Below, one piece after another: positions 43,901 through 51,459 of a DNA stretch of 55,333 bases (positions are counted from its first letter, which is position 1; the number at the start of each line of letters is the position of its first letter). A program made the position numbers and the translations under genes. The notes beneath the pieces were generated by a model, which saw only the letters and a program-made list of their open reading frames with translations, did not search any database and was not told where the DNA came from. Origin of the DNA: Muribaculaceae bacterium (lineage in GTDB: Bacteria; Bacteroidota; Bacteroidia; Bacteroidales; Muribaculaceae); assembly GCA_017443765.1 (NCBI GenBank), contig JAFSYB010000032.1:1-55333 (forward strand), read 5' to 3'.

Positions 43901-45161
43901 CCTGCAGGGTGACGTTGCCGGCATAGACAGACAGCTCGTCGAGCACATCGCTGCGGTGCTTGAGTTGCTTGTAGTTCGGATAGTCCTCGTTGAGCTTGGG
44001 AATGGCCTCGGAATAGCAGGGCTGCGCCTTGTCGTATTTGTGCTGGTCGAAGTAGAGGCCGCCGAGCGTGATTTGGCTGATGGCCTTGTCGATGCCGTTG
44101 CGCGTGCTTTTTTCGGCGGCTTTCACATAGCTGTCGATGGCGTTCACCGTGTCCTCGCGCATGAGGTAGAGGTTGCCAATGGCGTAGTAAATCTGGTCGA
44201 GGTATTCCTTGTTGCGGTCGTAGCGCGTCATGTGCTTGAGGGCACGCACCTCGCCGGCGATGTCGTAGCCCTGGAACACGGCACTCTGCTTGATGCGCGC
44301 GTTGAACTTTGTGCGGTAGCTCGAACTGTTGCTGCTGCCGGCGCGGCGGTAGGCCTGGTAGGCCATCTCCTTGTCGCCCGTTTCCTCATAGAGCTGCCCG
44401 AGCAGGAAGTTGAGGCGCACTTTCTGCGCCCCCTTGGCCTTTTTCACCGCCTCGGTCAGGTGCGGAATGGCTTGCTCGCTCTGGTGCTCATGGATGTAGT
44501 AGTCGGCAAAGGCCAGGTGCGCCAGTGCGCGCACGCGGGCATCCTCAATCTGGTCCACATGGATGTGTGCGAGCACGTTGTCGGCCTCCGAATCCCACCC
44601 CATGGCAGTGTAGCTCAATGCCTCCCACACCTGGGCTTCCTGCACCAGCGAGGGCTTCCAGGTGAAATGCCGAGAGATGTAGCGGAACGTGGCCGATGCA
44701 TTCAAGAAGTCGCCTTTCATGTATTCCGCCATGGCCAGCAAGTACCAGCAGTTGTGCATGAACGGGTTGTACTCCTCGCGAGCCATCCACTCCTTGTATT
44801 TCGGGTCCGACTGCTTGCCACTCTTCTTGGCGGGTTTCTTCTTGATGGAATGCAACGAGATAGCCTTTTGCATCTTCTCGATGGTGCGGTCAAAGCTGCC
44901 CTTGGGCTGCGGGGCTTTGGGATTGCTGCGTGCCTCGGCGGGGTGGATGAACACACGCTGGCTGTAGTCGTCCTCGTAGTCGCCCTCCATCTCCTTGATT
45001 TGCTCGTCGTAATTGGTCTTGCCGTGGTAGTAGACGTTGTAGCGCGTGTTCATCGACTGCCAGAAACGCGATCCGGCAGTGTTCTTCTTGGCGCTGCACG
45101 ACTGCAACACAATCACGATGGCCAACAGCAGCAGCGGTATGTGGCGTAAATATTTCTTCAT
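40986..45161 (-). CDS. porW: PorW/SprE-like TPR lipoprotein with a very long low-complexity tail
   Basis: 1391 residues from the ATG at 45159-45161. The lipobox ends at Cys22 (IVLQSC), and SAKKNTAGSRFWQSMNTRYNVYYHGKTNYDEQIKEME is the characteristic start of PorW/SprE, an outer-membrane lipoprotein that links the type IX secretion motor to the translocon. TPR-type helices fill about 130-520 and 590-840. The body ends near residue 920 with a beta domain (QVFILLYPTDSVSTNQLLYEVARHNFTAFKVKD). The last ~470 residues are low-complexity: a Lys/Glu array of 13-residue units (SKEDAKTEKPEAG type), KQPET repeats, then long Arg/Lys/Glu/Gln stretches likely to form a charged helix, and a Gly/Ser/Thr-rich end. 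The tail is unusual for the family. No other T9SS gene is in the window. Confidence 0.85.
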   Translation of the reverse strand: MKKYLRHIPLLLLAIVIVLQSCSAKKNTAGSRFWQSMNTRYNVYYHGKTNYDEQIKEMEGDYEDDYSQRVFIHPAEARSNPKAPQPKGSFDRTIEKMQKAISLHSIKKKPAKKSGKQSDPKYKEWMAREEYNPFMHNCWYLLAMAEYMKGDFLNASATFRYISRHFTWKPSLVQEAQVWEALSYTAMGWDSEADNVLAHIHVDQIEDARVRALAHLAFADYYIHEHQSEQAIPHLTEAVKKAKGAQKVRLNFLLGQLYEETGDKEMAYQAYRRAGSSNSSSYRTKFNARIKQSAVFQGYDIAGEVRALKHMTRYDRNKEYLDQIYYAIGNLYLMREDTVNAIDSYVKAAEKSTRNGIDKAISQITLGGLYFDQHKYDKAQPCYSEAIPKLNEDYPNYKQLKHRSDVLDELSVYAGNVTLQDSLLRLSKMSDEEVKAVIKKIIDELKKKEKEERDAAQREEYLAKQNAQGNQQPNQSGGANAPQTYQMNNDKSWYFYNTATVNAGKTAFQQAWGNRKLEDNWRRRNKNTFSFADEDGGGTAATDSTALAQSGDSLATDTTAVDKEALKRAEDPHYEEFYLKQIPRTEEQIQAAHDVIQEGLYNMGVILKDKLEDFDAAAAEFNRLLADYPDNTYRLDTYYNMYLMYMRSGQVDRANIYRDLIISEFEESNYGQALQDPDYFNNLKNMMRDQENMYEAAYASYLDGDNTAVHEAYAEMMSKYPLSKIMPKFMFIDALSYVTERNYDKFKQVIKEMLERYPETDITPVASGIVKNLNAGRKLAGGGSNARGMVWSTRLSNDTTAQDLERKFTPFAEDNDKPQVFILLYPTDSVSTNQLLYEVARHNFTAFKVKDYDLEQMTFGRLGLLVVKGFENFGEVKHYRTLFEQDESMAIPEQVHLVLISESNFQLLLNEGRSFEDYFDYLEHKNEEQVTAKGKDKAQSEEKTKDKKSESASKQDAKDKKPEPTSKADAKAMESESASKDDVKTKLPDSGSKEDVKTEKPEAGSKEDAKTEKPEAGSKEDAKAEKPEADSKEDEKGEKPEAGSKEDEKGEKPETGSIEDLMGKKPKLGDSTKDLKGEKLEADTNEDEKGDQREVEGKPGDTQAPTTPKAEETPASPDTQAAGTTSKQPETKQPETKQPEVKKEDRLGGASEKQRDRYEAKQREREAKQRERERREAEKQAKKLQEQQERLRQDSIRQAQKDSDRAYRDAQKMRENRYKHRNDSVKNELKSREQAIKDKKREQEEARKAREQERKEKAKLKKQERKLKEKERKERQKAKERERKEKAKQKKQQAKEKAEEAKQRKKDQQAKGKETSSAAGDREAGKSRTETRGKRQGSTSKSAGSSGGGSSTAPPAMGGGKTPTTPSVPDLDDLEPGKPKSDPAGSKTERI
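41961..42240. repeat. 39-bp coding tandem repeat in the PorW-like gene
   Basis: The phrase ctcgggcttctcg recurs every 39 bp (42000, 42039, 42078, 42117, 42156), giving seven or so units of 13 residues (SKEDxKxEKPEAG). Central copies are nearly identical and the edges diverge, which suggests growth by slippage or unequal exchange. Confidence 0.85.
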
Positions 45162-45192
45162 CAGCGGCTCGGACGGCAAGTGCAGTCCTTAT

Positions 45193-45226
45193 CAATAAAA
45201 CTAACGAGCTAAAGCCCGTTTTATTG
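45193..45226 (-). terminator. Hairpin between mtgA and the PorW-like gene
   Basis: Nine perfect pairs (45193-45201 with 45218-45226, caataaaac/gttttattg) enclose 16 nt with a weak inner gggc/gctc stem. It lies 65 bp downstream of the mtgA stop and 32 bp upstream of the PorW-like start, so it could end mtgA transcription or structure the PorW leader. Confidence 0.45.
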
Positions 45227-45290
45227 CAGTGAGGGCTATTTTTGCTGTCTTCGCATTGGCACAAGTTGGTTAAATAACCTGAATGTGCAA

Positions 45291-45974
45291 TCAATTCCCT
45301 CCCTTGAACTGCTCCACGGCATCCATGTCGCGCATGATTTGGCGGCTGCGCTTGAGCATTCGCTGGGTGGGGTGTGCCGAGTCGCGCTTGAGCGGGTTGG
45401 GTAGCGAGGCGGCAACCAGTGCCGCCTGCTGGCGCGAGAGCTGGCGGGCCGTGGTCTCGAAATGGCACTGTGCCACGGCCTCCACGCCGTAGATGCCACG
45501 GCCCATCTCAATGCTGTTCAAGTACACCTCCATGATGCGTTCTTTGCCCCAAATGGCCTCGATGAGGACGGTGAAGTAGGCCTCCAGTCCCTTGCGCAGC
45601 CAGCTGTGCCCTTGCCACAGGAAAACGTTCTTGGCCGTCTGCTGGCTGATGGTGCTCGCACCACGCTCGCGCTTGCCGTTGAGTGCATCAATACGCGCTT
45701 GGTGTATTTGTTTGAAGTCAAATCCGTTGTGCTGCAAAAATAGCTGGTCTTCGCTGGCCATCACCGCCTGGGCGGCAGCATGGCTGATGCTGTCTAAAGG
45801 CACCCAGCGGTGCTTCAGTGTCAGCGGCTCGCCGGCTGCGGCCTGCTCGCAGCAACGCACAACCATCAGCGGTGTGAGATAGACCGGCACATACTTGAAC
45901 ACCACCACAGCAGTGAGTGTGCTCGAAAAAAAGAATATCAGCAGATTGCGCAGCCAGCGCAGAATGAATGCCAT
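45291..45974 (-). CDS. mtgA: Monofunctional peptidoglycan glycosyltransferase
   Basis: 227 residues, normal for MtgA: one N-terminal TM anchor (about 9-28) and a GT51 domain. It polymerises lipid II into glycan strands without cross-linking. Catalytic Glu75 lies in MASEDQLFLQHNGFD, followed by KRERGASTISQQTAKNVFLW, the second Glu region RIMEVYLNSIEMGRGIYGVEAVAQCHF, and LVAASLPNPLKRDSAHP. All family motifs are intact. It has its own near-perfect promoter (46060-46091). Together with PBP1A and the MltD-like enzyme it is one of three peptidoglycan enzymes in the window. Confidence 0.95.
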   Translation of the reverse strand: MAFILRWLRNLLIFFFSSTLTAVVVFKYVPVYLTPLMVVRCCEQAAAGEPLTLKHRWVPLDSISHAAAQAVMASEDQLFLQHNGFDFKQIHQARIDALNGKRERGASTISQQTAKNVFLWQGHSWLRKGLEAYFTVLIEAIWGKERIMEVYLNSIEMGRGIYGVEAVAQCHFETTARQLSRQQAALVAASLPNPLKRDSAHPTQRMLKRSRQIMRDMDAVEQFKGGN

Positions 45975-46059
45975 AGATGAAAACAGGTTTTTCTCAGTTT
46001 AGATAAATGTGTTTCGCCAAATGCGCCCGGGATTCACGCCTGAACGCATATTCTGGCCG

Positions 46060-46091
46060 CAAAATTACAATGAATTATTTGTTCTTACAAA
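46060..46091 (-). promoter_or_regulatory. Promoter of mtgA
   Basis: Minus strand: TTTG (46088-46091), 20-nt spacer, TAATTTTG (46060-46067). Predicted leader about 80 nt. Confidence 0.8.
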
Positions 46092-46151
46092 TTATTTGCG
46101 CCGTGCCCCATCATTGTGGGGGCAAATGCCGTCTGTTTAGAAAAAAATGCT

Positions 46152-46159
46152 TACCTTTG
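46152..46159 (+). promoter_or_regulatory. -7 box of the glycosyltransferase gene
   Basis: TACCTTTG, an exact consensus match. It puts the transcription start near 46166 and so excludes the upstream start codons of the same frame. No clear -33. Confidence 0.55.
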
Positions 46160-46204
46160 CGGCGTTTAACGAATGTGAGGATGCCGTTGGGCAGCCCGTT
46201 TGCG

Positions 46205-47464
46205 ATGAAAGTGGTGATTATCAGCCGGAGTGATGCGCTGGGCGGGGCAGGTGTTGCCTCGCTGCGCTTGTGCCTCGCCCTGCGTGAACAGGGTGCCGAC
46301 GCCCGCTTGCTGGTGCTGAATCGCCACAGTGGCGACCCGGCTGTGCAGGCAGTGGGCTGGGCCGGGGGCAACCGCCTGCGCTGGCTTGCCGAGCGGGCGG
46401 ACATCTTTGCGCGAAATGGTTTGCGCCGCGACACGCTCTTTGCCATCGACACCGCCACGCAAGGCTGCGACCTCACCCGCCACCCGCTCGTGTTGCAGGC
46501 CGATGTCATCGTGCTGGGCTGGGTGAATCAGGCCATGCTCTCGCTCGGCGGCGTGCACAGGCTGTGCCAGCTGCAAAAGCCGGTGGTGTGGGTGATGCAC
46601 GATATGTGGAACTGCACCGGCGTGTGCCACCACAGCGGGAATTGCCAGGAGTTCTGCGCGCAATGCGGCTCATGCCCCTTGCTCCCCGCCGGTAGCCAGC
46701 TTGCACACCGCACCTGGCAGCGCAAGCTGAAACTCTACACCCACAACCCCATTCATTTTGTGGCTGTTAGCCGATGGCTGGCTGGTGCTTGCCGCCGCAG
46801 CACACTCATGCGCGAGATGAATATCAGCGTGATTCCCAATGCACTCGACACCTTGGGCTTTTCGCCGGAGTTTGTCAACGACAACCCTTGGCAGGTTGAC
46901 GCAGGCAGCAAGGTGGCGGTGATGGGCGCGGCTCGCCTCGACGACCCCATCAAGGGGCTCGACCGGCTCACCGATGCTTTGCGCTGGCTGGCGCACCACC
47001 GCCCCGATGTGGCCCATCGCCTGCATGTGGTGTTCTACGGCGCAGTGCGCAATCCCGCCCTGATCGACGACATCGACCTGCCGCACACCTATCTGGGCTA
47101 CGTTTCGGACTTGCAAAGCGTTTACCGCCGCGCGCACATCGTGGTCTCGGCCAGCGAATGCGAGTCGTTTGGCTACACACTGGCCGAAGGAATGGCCTGC
47201 GGTTGCGTAGCGGTGACCACCGGAACAGGCGGACAGACCGACATTGTGAGCCACCTCAAAAACGGCTATGTCGCTGCCGACCTAAGCCCCGAGGCACTTG
47301 CCGCCGGCATCGCCTGGGCCGTGGAGAACAACCGCGACCGCAACGCGCAGCACCGATGGGTGGCCGACCACTTCGACCTCGACAAGGTTGCCAGCCAGCA
47401 CCTTAAGCTTTATGAGCAACTGATTAGAGAACAAAAAAACAAAAAACAAGAACCAAGCCCATAG
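46205..47464 (+). CDS. GT4-type glycosyltransferase
   Basis: 419 residues from the ATG at 46205. An ATG at 46181 is possible, and the longer frame from 46007 starts before the promoter and is rejected. It has a GT-B fold. The N-terminal half opens with VVIISRSDALGGAGVASLRLCLALREQG, the glycine-rich acceptor loop of family GT4. A Cys-rich segment (CTGVCHHSGNCQEFCAQCGSCPLL) in the middle is also seen in a Bacteroidota GT4 subgroup. The donor-binding half has AARLDDPIKGLDRL and the E-x7-E motif in ECESFGYTLAEGMACGCVAVTT. It probably transfers a nucleotide-activated sugar onto a surface glycan, in the cytoplasm. No other glycan-synthesis gene is adjacent, so donor and acceptor are unknown. Confidence 0.9.
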   Translation: MKVVIISRSDALGGAGVASLRLCLALREQGADARLLVLNRHSGDPAVQAVGWAGGNRLRWLAERADIFARNGLRRDTLFAIDTATQGCDLTRHPLVLQADVIVLGWVNQAMLSLGGVHRLCQLQKPVVWVMHDMWNCTGVCHHSGNCQEFCAQCGSCPLLPAGSQLAHRTWQRKLKLYTHNPIHFVAVSRWLAGACRRSTLMREMNISVIPNALDTLGFSPEFVNDNPWQVDAGSKVAVMGAARLDDPIKGLDRLTDALRWLAHHRPDVAHRLHVVFYGAVRNPALIDDIDLPHTYLGYVSDLQSVYRRAHIVVSASECESFGYTLAEGMACGCVAVTTGTGGQTDIVSHLKNGYVAADLSPEALAAGIAWAVENNRDRNAQHRWVADHFDLDKVASQHLKLYEQLIREQKNKKQEPSP

Positions 47465-47482
47465 TTGCCCTTTGCTAAGTAA

Positions 47483-47501
47483 GCCGCGATTTCATCGCGG
47501 C
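47483..47501. terminator. Small perfect hairpin after the glycosyltransferase gene
   Basis: Eight G/C-rich pairs (gccgcgat/atcgcggc, 47483-47490 with 47494-47501) with a 3-nt loop, 19 bp after the stop codon. No U tract, so terminator status is uncertain. Confidence 0.4.
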
Positions 47502-47647
47502 CACCGACAATCGGGCTCACGGCCCCGCTCAATCCATCCTTAGGAAGGACTGGCGAAAGATGCCAAGCCCCAAGATGCCGCCGGTTGTGTGTGCGGCTTG
47601 CCCCACCCACTCCTCTCCATTTATTCACTAAAAACTCTTCACCACCA

Positions 47648-48427
47648 ATGCAAACCGTATTATTCCATAGCACCGTGTTTGGCCCCATCCACAGCCGCCG
47701 GCTGGGAATCTCGCTGGGTATCAATCTGATGCCAAACGATGGCAAAGTGTGTTCATTCGACTGCCTGTACTGTGAGGCGGGGTTCAACGCGCAGGGGCCT
47801 GGCCGCGATGGCATCCCCACTCGCGAGAGCGTGAAACGTCAGCTGAAAAAAAAGCTTGAGGCCATGCTTGCCGAGGGGCAAGGACTGGACGTGATCACTT
47901 TCTCGGGCAACGGCGAGCCCACGCTGCACCCCCAATTCAACGGCGTGGTGCACGATGTGCTGCTGCTGCGCGACCGCTATTTCCCCACTGCCAAGGTGAG
48001 CGTGCTCAGCAATGCCACCCAGGCAGGCAAGCCCGATGTGGCCGCTGCTCTGCGGCGAGTGGACAATAACATCCTCAAGCTCGACAGTGCTATCACCGCC
48101 ACCATGCGTGTCCTCAACCGCCCAGCCTCGCCCCACGTTATCCCCGACGGGGTGATTGCCGACCTTAAGGCTTTCGGCGGACAGTGCATCGTGCAGACGA
48201 TGATGCTGCGCGGCGACTATGATGGCAAGCACATCGACAACACCACCGAGGCCGAGGTGCAGGCGCTCATTGCCGCTTACCGCCAGATTGCTCCCCGCGA
48301 GATAATGCTCTACTCCATCGACCGCAAGACACCAGCCGAGCAGCTGCAACAAGTGCCTCTCGATGAACTCAATGACTTTGGGCGGCGCATACAGCAAGCC
48401 ACCGGCATCACCGTTCAGGTGAACTGA
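47648..48427 (+). CDS. Radical SAM protein
   Basis: 259 residues from the ATG at 47648. The frame extends 21 codons upstream but the conserved protein starts at MQTVLFHSTVFGPIHSRRLG. The [4Fe-4S] cluster motif CxxxCxxC is CSFDCLYC (Cys35, Cys39, Cys42). DVITFSGNGEPTLHP is the SAM-binding GGE-like motif. The RRLGISLGINLMP opening is typical of the COG0731-type family related to wyosine-synthesis enzymes, whose bacterial members have no established substrate. No accessory iron-sulfur domain follows. It precedes the five-gene operon by 166 bp but has no terminator of its own that I can see. Confidence 0.9.
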   Translation: MQTVLFHSTVFGPIHSRRLGISLGINLMPNDGKVCSFDCLYCEAGFNAQGPGRDGIPTRESVKRQLKKKLEAMLAEGQGLDVITFSGNGEPTLHPQFNGVVHDVLLLRDRYFPTAKVSVLSNATQAGKPDVAAALRRVDNNILKLDSAITATMRVLNRPASPHVIPDGVIADLKAFGGQCIVQTMMLRGDYDGKHIDNTTEAEVQALIAAYRQIAPREIMLYSIDRKTPAEQLQQVPLDELNDFGRRIQQATGITVQVN

Positions 48428-48516
48428 CCGAGCTCTTCTTGCAGGTGACATCTCACCCCGGCTTGCCTTTTTGTGGAACACTTTTATCGCCCAAAACCGC
48501 GTTTTGGTCGATTGTA

Positions 48517-48548
48517 TTTGCACATTTTGAAAATTAGGTGTAATTTTG
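48517..48548 (+). promoter_or_regulatory. Consensus promoter of the five-gene VTC/DUF4956 operon
   Basis: TTTG (48517-48520), 20-nt spacer, TAATTTTG (48541-48548), matching both boxes. The predicted start near 48555 settles the first gene's start codon as the ATG at 48594, because the upstream in-frame TTG would not be transcribed. Confidence 0.85.
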
Positions 48549-48593
48549 CAACTTACAATAAAAATATCCAGACATAATAATCAGAACAGTCAC

Positions 48594-50108
48594 ATGAAGA
48601 AAACAATATTGACGATGGCCATGCTGCTCGCAACCACCTTGTGGTGCACTGCGCAGCAAACGATGTGGGTTACCACCGGCCCCGTGCGCTACGCCTTTGA
48701 CACCCAGCAGGTGGGACGCATGACCTGTAACGCCAGCGGCGACAGCCTAACCATTCAGGGAAAGGAATTCGCGGTGAGCGACATCGACAGCATCTACATC
48801 GCCAGCGGACTCATGGAATACAACACTGTGCTGGTTGACTATGCCGACACCTGCGCACGGGTGTGCATGTCGGGCAATATCGCCGGCCGTGTGACGGCCA
48901 CCATCGACGGTGCGCATGTGAGTGTGGTGCAAGATTCGGCCCTGATTAACGAGGAAATCTTTTATACACTTGCCGGCGAGAGTGCCGACGGGTCGTTCTA
49001 CCACAAAGGCGACTTTAAAATCACCCTCATCCTCGACAGCCTCACGCTCACCAGTAGCCGCGGGGCCGCCATCACCATCGACAACGGCAAGCGCATTGAG
49101 CTGCAACTCAACGATGGCACCGTGAATACGCTGGCCGACTGCCCCGCAGGCACGCAGAAAGGCTGTTTCGTGGTTGATGGACACACCGAGATTAAGGGTG
49201 GCGGCGACCTCGTGCTCACCGGCAACACCAAGCATGCTTTCAAGGGCGATGAGTATATTGAGCTAAAAAAGAGCTTCTTCGGGCGCATTATCGTCAAGGA
49301 TGCCGTGGGCGACGGCTTGAACACCAACCAATACATAGAGGTGAAAGCCGGCAGCCTTATCGTGGAGAGTTGCGGCGGTGACGGCGTGCAGGTCGACAAG
49401 AAGCAGGATACCACCAAGGAGAACAACGGCCAATTGCTCATGAGCGGCGGCCTGGTGCGAGTGCTAAAGACCGGCGACGACTGCAAGGGAATCAAGATTG
49501 AGGATATTGCCACTATCAGTGGCGGCACTATCGAGGTTTCTGCCAGCGAGAACGCGCTGCATGCCAAGGGAAACATGACCATCAGCGGCGGGGACATCTA
49601 TGCCTACTCTGCCACGGGGAATGCCATCAACTCGGCCGTGAACCTCTCGGTCACCGGCGGCCGCATGGTTGCTTACGGCGCCTCTACTTCGGCCTACGGT
49701 CTGCGAGGAGCCAACAAGCTCACCATCGGCGGCGGACACATTGCCGCTATGGGAGGGCTGAACTCCACGCCCAAGACCGCTACCGTCATGCAGCCCGTGC
49801 TCACCTACACTGGCAAGCTCACTCAAGACACCAATTTGGTGCTCACCACCACCGATGATGATGGCAATGCCATCGAAACCATGGCTTTTACTGTGACACG
49901 GGCCTACTCCTCGAGCAAGAACCACTCGCTGCTGCTCTCCTCGCCAGCAATCGCCGTTGGCAAGGACTATACCCTGAACAGCGGCGCCACGCTCGATGCC
50001 GACAAGCAAAACTGGCACAGCCTCTACACCACTGGCGATGCCGCCACCGATGCGGGCACACCCTTGGCAACTGCAACAGCGGCAACTCCCTTCGCTACAT
50101 TGAAATAA
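48594..50108 (+). CDS. Cthe_2159/DUF4353-like secreted beta-helix protein
   Basis: 504 residues. A signal peptide (ILTMAMLLATTLWCTAQ, cleavage near 20) is followed by a ~45-residue module (VRYAFDTQQVGRMTC..., LTIQGKEFAVSDIDSIYI) that resembles one in the next gene. Residues ~75-430 are a right-handed beta-helix-like region. It contains Gly/Asp-rich turns typical of the carbohydrate-binding domain family named after Clostridium thermocellum Cthe_2159: SRGAAITIDNGKRIELQLNDGTVNTLAD, GCFVVDGHTEIKGGGDLVLTG, DAVGDGLNTNQYIEVKAGSLIV, GDDCKGIKIEDIATISGGTIEV. The founding member binds polygalacturonate and calcium. The last ~75 residues are a separate domain. It is the first gene of an operon with VTC, DUF4956 and DUF2490 genes, and is likely the surface or secreted component. 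Confidence 0.87.
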   Translation: MKKTILTMAMLLATTLWCTAQQTMWVTTGPVRYAFDTQQVGRMTCNASGDSLTIQGKEFAVSDIDSIYIASGLMEYNTVLVDYADTCARVCMSGNIAGRVTATIDGAHVSVVQDSALINEEIFYTLAGESADGSFYHKGDFKITLILDSLTLTSSRGAAITIDNGKRIELQLNDGTVNTLADCPAGTQKGCFVVDGHTEIKGGGDLVLTGNTKHAFKGDEYIELKKSFFGRIIVKDAVGDGLNTNQYIEVKAGSLIVESCGGDGVQVDKKQDTTKENNGQLLMSGGLVRVLKTGDDCKGIKIEDIATISGGTIEVSASENALHAKGNMTISGGDIYAYSATGNAINSAVNLSVTGGRMVAYGASTSAYGLRGANKLTIGGGHIAAMGGLNSTPKTATVMQPVLTYTGKLTQDTNLVLTTTDDDGNAIETMAFTVTRAYSSSKNHSLLLSSPAIAVGKDYTLNSGATLDADKQNWHSLYTTGDAATDAGTPLATATAATPFATLK

Positions 50109-50157
50109 CGCCATAACAAGAACAGCGCAACCATAACACCAACAACCCCTAACAACG

Positions 50158-50598
50158 ATGAAACGATATATCCTCCTGCTTGCACTTGTGCTGAGCCTCA
50201 CCGCCGCCTCGGCGCAGCAGAGCTTCTCTTTCCTCAACTTCGTCGACACGCTGCAGACCATCACCCAGGTTAAGACCGACCAGCTTGTCATTAAGTTTGC
50301 CGATGGAAATGCCCTGGCAATCATTGGCGAAGACACTGTGAAAATCTCTCTGGCGGCTCTCGAACACTTCGAGTTCACCAACATCCAGGAGGCCGACAAC
50401 AGCCACCCCAAGGGCGATGTGGACGGCAACGATGTGGTAGACATCGACGACTTGAATATTCTGATTAACATCATACTCAAGAAGGACAGTGCCTCTCGCT
50501 ACGAGGGGCGGGCCTACGTCACCGGTCAAGGAGTGGTGGACATTGTGGATATCAATGCCATCATTAACATCATCTTGCGCAAGGACGACGACAATTGA
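50158..50598 (+). CDS. Small secreted dockerin-like protein
   Basis: 146 residues. A signal peptide (ILLLALVLSLTAASA, cleavage near 19) is followed by a ~50-residue module (VKTDQLVIKFADGNALAIIGEDTVKISLAALEHFEFT) that echoes the N-terminal module of the preceding protein. A dockerin-like domain follows, with a canonical first calcium loop (DVDGNDVVDIDDLN, then ILINIIL) and a degenerate second (YVTGQGVVDIVDINAIINIIL), where some acidic ligands are lost. It starts 49 bp after the beta-helix gene. Its size suggests an adaptor or scaffold piece rather than an enzyme. No cohesin is present in the window. Confidence 0.8.
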   Translation: MKRYILLLALVLSLTAASAQQSFSFLNFVDTLQTITQVKTDQLVIKFADGNALAIIGEDTVKISLAALEHFEFTNIQEADNSHPKGDVDGNDVVDIDDLNILINIILKKDSASRYEGRAYVTGQGVVDIVDINAIINIILRKDDDN

Positions 50599-50636
50599 TT
50601 GAGTCATCATTTTTCACTCACATACGCACTCATGCC

Positions 50637-51443
50637 ATGTCCACCCCGCTGCGAGACATCATCGCCGGTTTTGCCCCCATCACGCTGGAGCAGATGAGCG
50701 GTATCAAGCTAATGAACCGCACCGATACCAAGTTTGTCACCACCGAGCGTGCGCTGTGCGACCTGCTGCGTTTGGCACGCGCCGACTACTACGCTCAGGA
50801 CATTGGCGGCGAGCGCATTGCACGGTATTTCACCGCCTATTTTGACACAGTGTCGAAGGATATGTACATCATGCACCAAAATGGCCACGTCAACCGCCAG
50901 AAGGTGCGTGTGCGTTCCTACGTGGATTCACACCTCGACTTTCTGGAGGTGAAGACCAAGAACAACCATGGCCGTACGCGCAAGAAGCGTATGGCCATCA
51001 GCGGCTTCGACCCGCTGAACCCGCCCACCAACCTCACGTTCCATCGCCGCGACGAGCACACGGCAGCCTGTTGCGATTTCTTGAGCGAGCACCTTTTTGT
51101 CGCGCAGCCCCACCAGCTGGGCGAGCAACTCATGAACCGCTTCAGCCGCATCACCCTCGTGAACCGGGCACGCACCGAGCGGCTCACCATCGACACCGCT
51201 CTGCAATTCCACAATCTGCTCACTGGCAGGCAATGCGACCTCACCGGCCTTGCCATTATCGAACTCAAGCGCGACGGCTTGCAACCCTCGCCCATCCTCG
51301 ACCTGCTCAGGCAGCTGCGTATCAAGCCCAGTGGCTTCAGCAAGTACTGCATGGGGCAGGCACTCACCGACCCCGACCTCAAACGCAACCGGTTCAAGGA
51401 GCGACTGCGCAGGGTTGACAAAATGCTAAAACTACCACAGTAA
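50637..51443 (+). CDS. VTC-domain protein (polyphosphate polymerase-like)
   Basis: 268 residues from the ATG at 50637 (an in-frame TTG at 50595, overlapping the previous stop, is the alternative). The fold is the VTC/CYTH-like triphosphate tunnel, as in yeast Vtc4, which makes polyphosphate from ATP. Basic and acidic residues that line that tunnel are all present: MNRTDTKFV (Lys32), RYFTAYFDT (63-71), the basic strand RQKVRVRSYVD (88-97), FLEVKTK (102-108), RTRKKR (113-118), then Glu209 in IIELKRD and Lys236 in FSKY. No signal peptide or TM helix, so it is cytoplasmic, unlike Vtc4 with its membrane partners. The DUF4956 membrane protein encoded 16 bp downstream may fill that part. Whether it makes polyphosphate or another phosphorylated product is unknown. 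Confidence 0.9.
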   Translation: MSTPLRDIIAGFAPITLEQMSGIKLMNRTDTKFVTTERALCDLLRLARADYYAQDIGGERIARYFTAYFDTVSKDMYIMHQNGHVNRQKVRVRSYVDSHLDFLEVKTKNNHGRTRKKRMAISGFDPLNPPTNLTFHRRDEHTAACCDFLSEHLFVAQPHQLGEQLMNRFSRITLVNRARTERLTIDTALQFHNLLTGRQCDLTGLAIIELKRDGLQPSPILDLLRQLRIKPSGFSKYCMGQALTDPDLKRNRFKERLRRVDKMLKLPQ

Positions 51444-51459
51444 CTTATCAGACAACGAT

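Noticed and set aside
42345..45149. 934-codon open frame on the plus strand
   Set aside because: Antisense to the PorW-like gene, which has a lipobox and family N-terminus. The antisense translation is Val/Leu/His-rich with no family pattern.
45193..45226. Hairpin considered as a riboswitch in the PorW-like leader
   Set aside because: Only one simple stem with no conserved aptamer core; kept only as a possible terminator.
47410..47820. 136-codon minus-strand frame over the glycosyltransferase/radical SAM gap
   Set aside because: It overlaps the ends of two well-supported plus-strand genes and has no recognisable domain.
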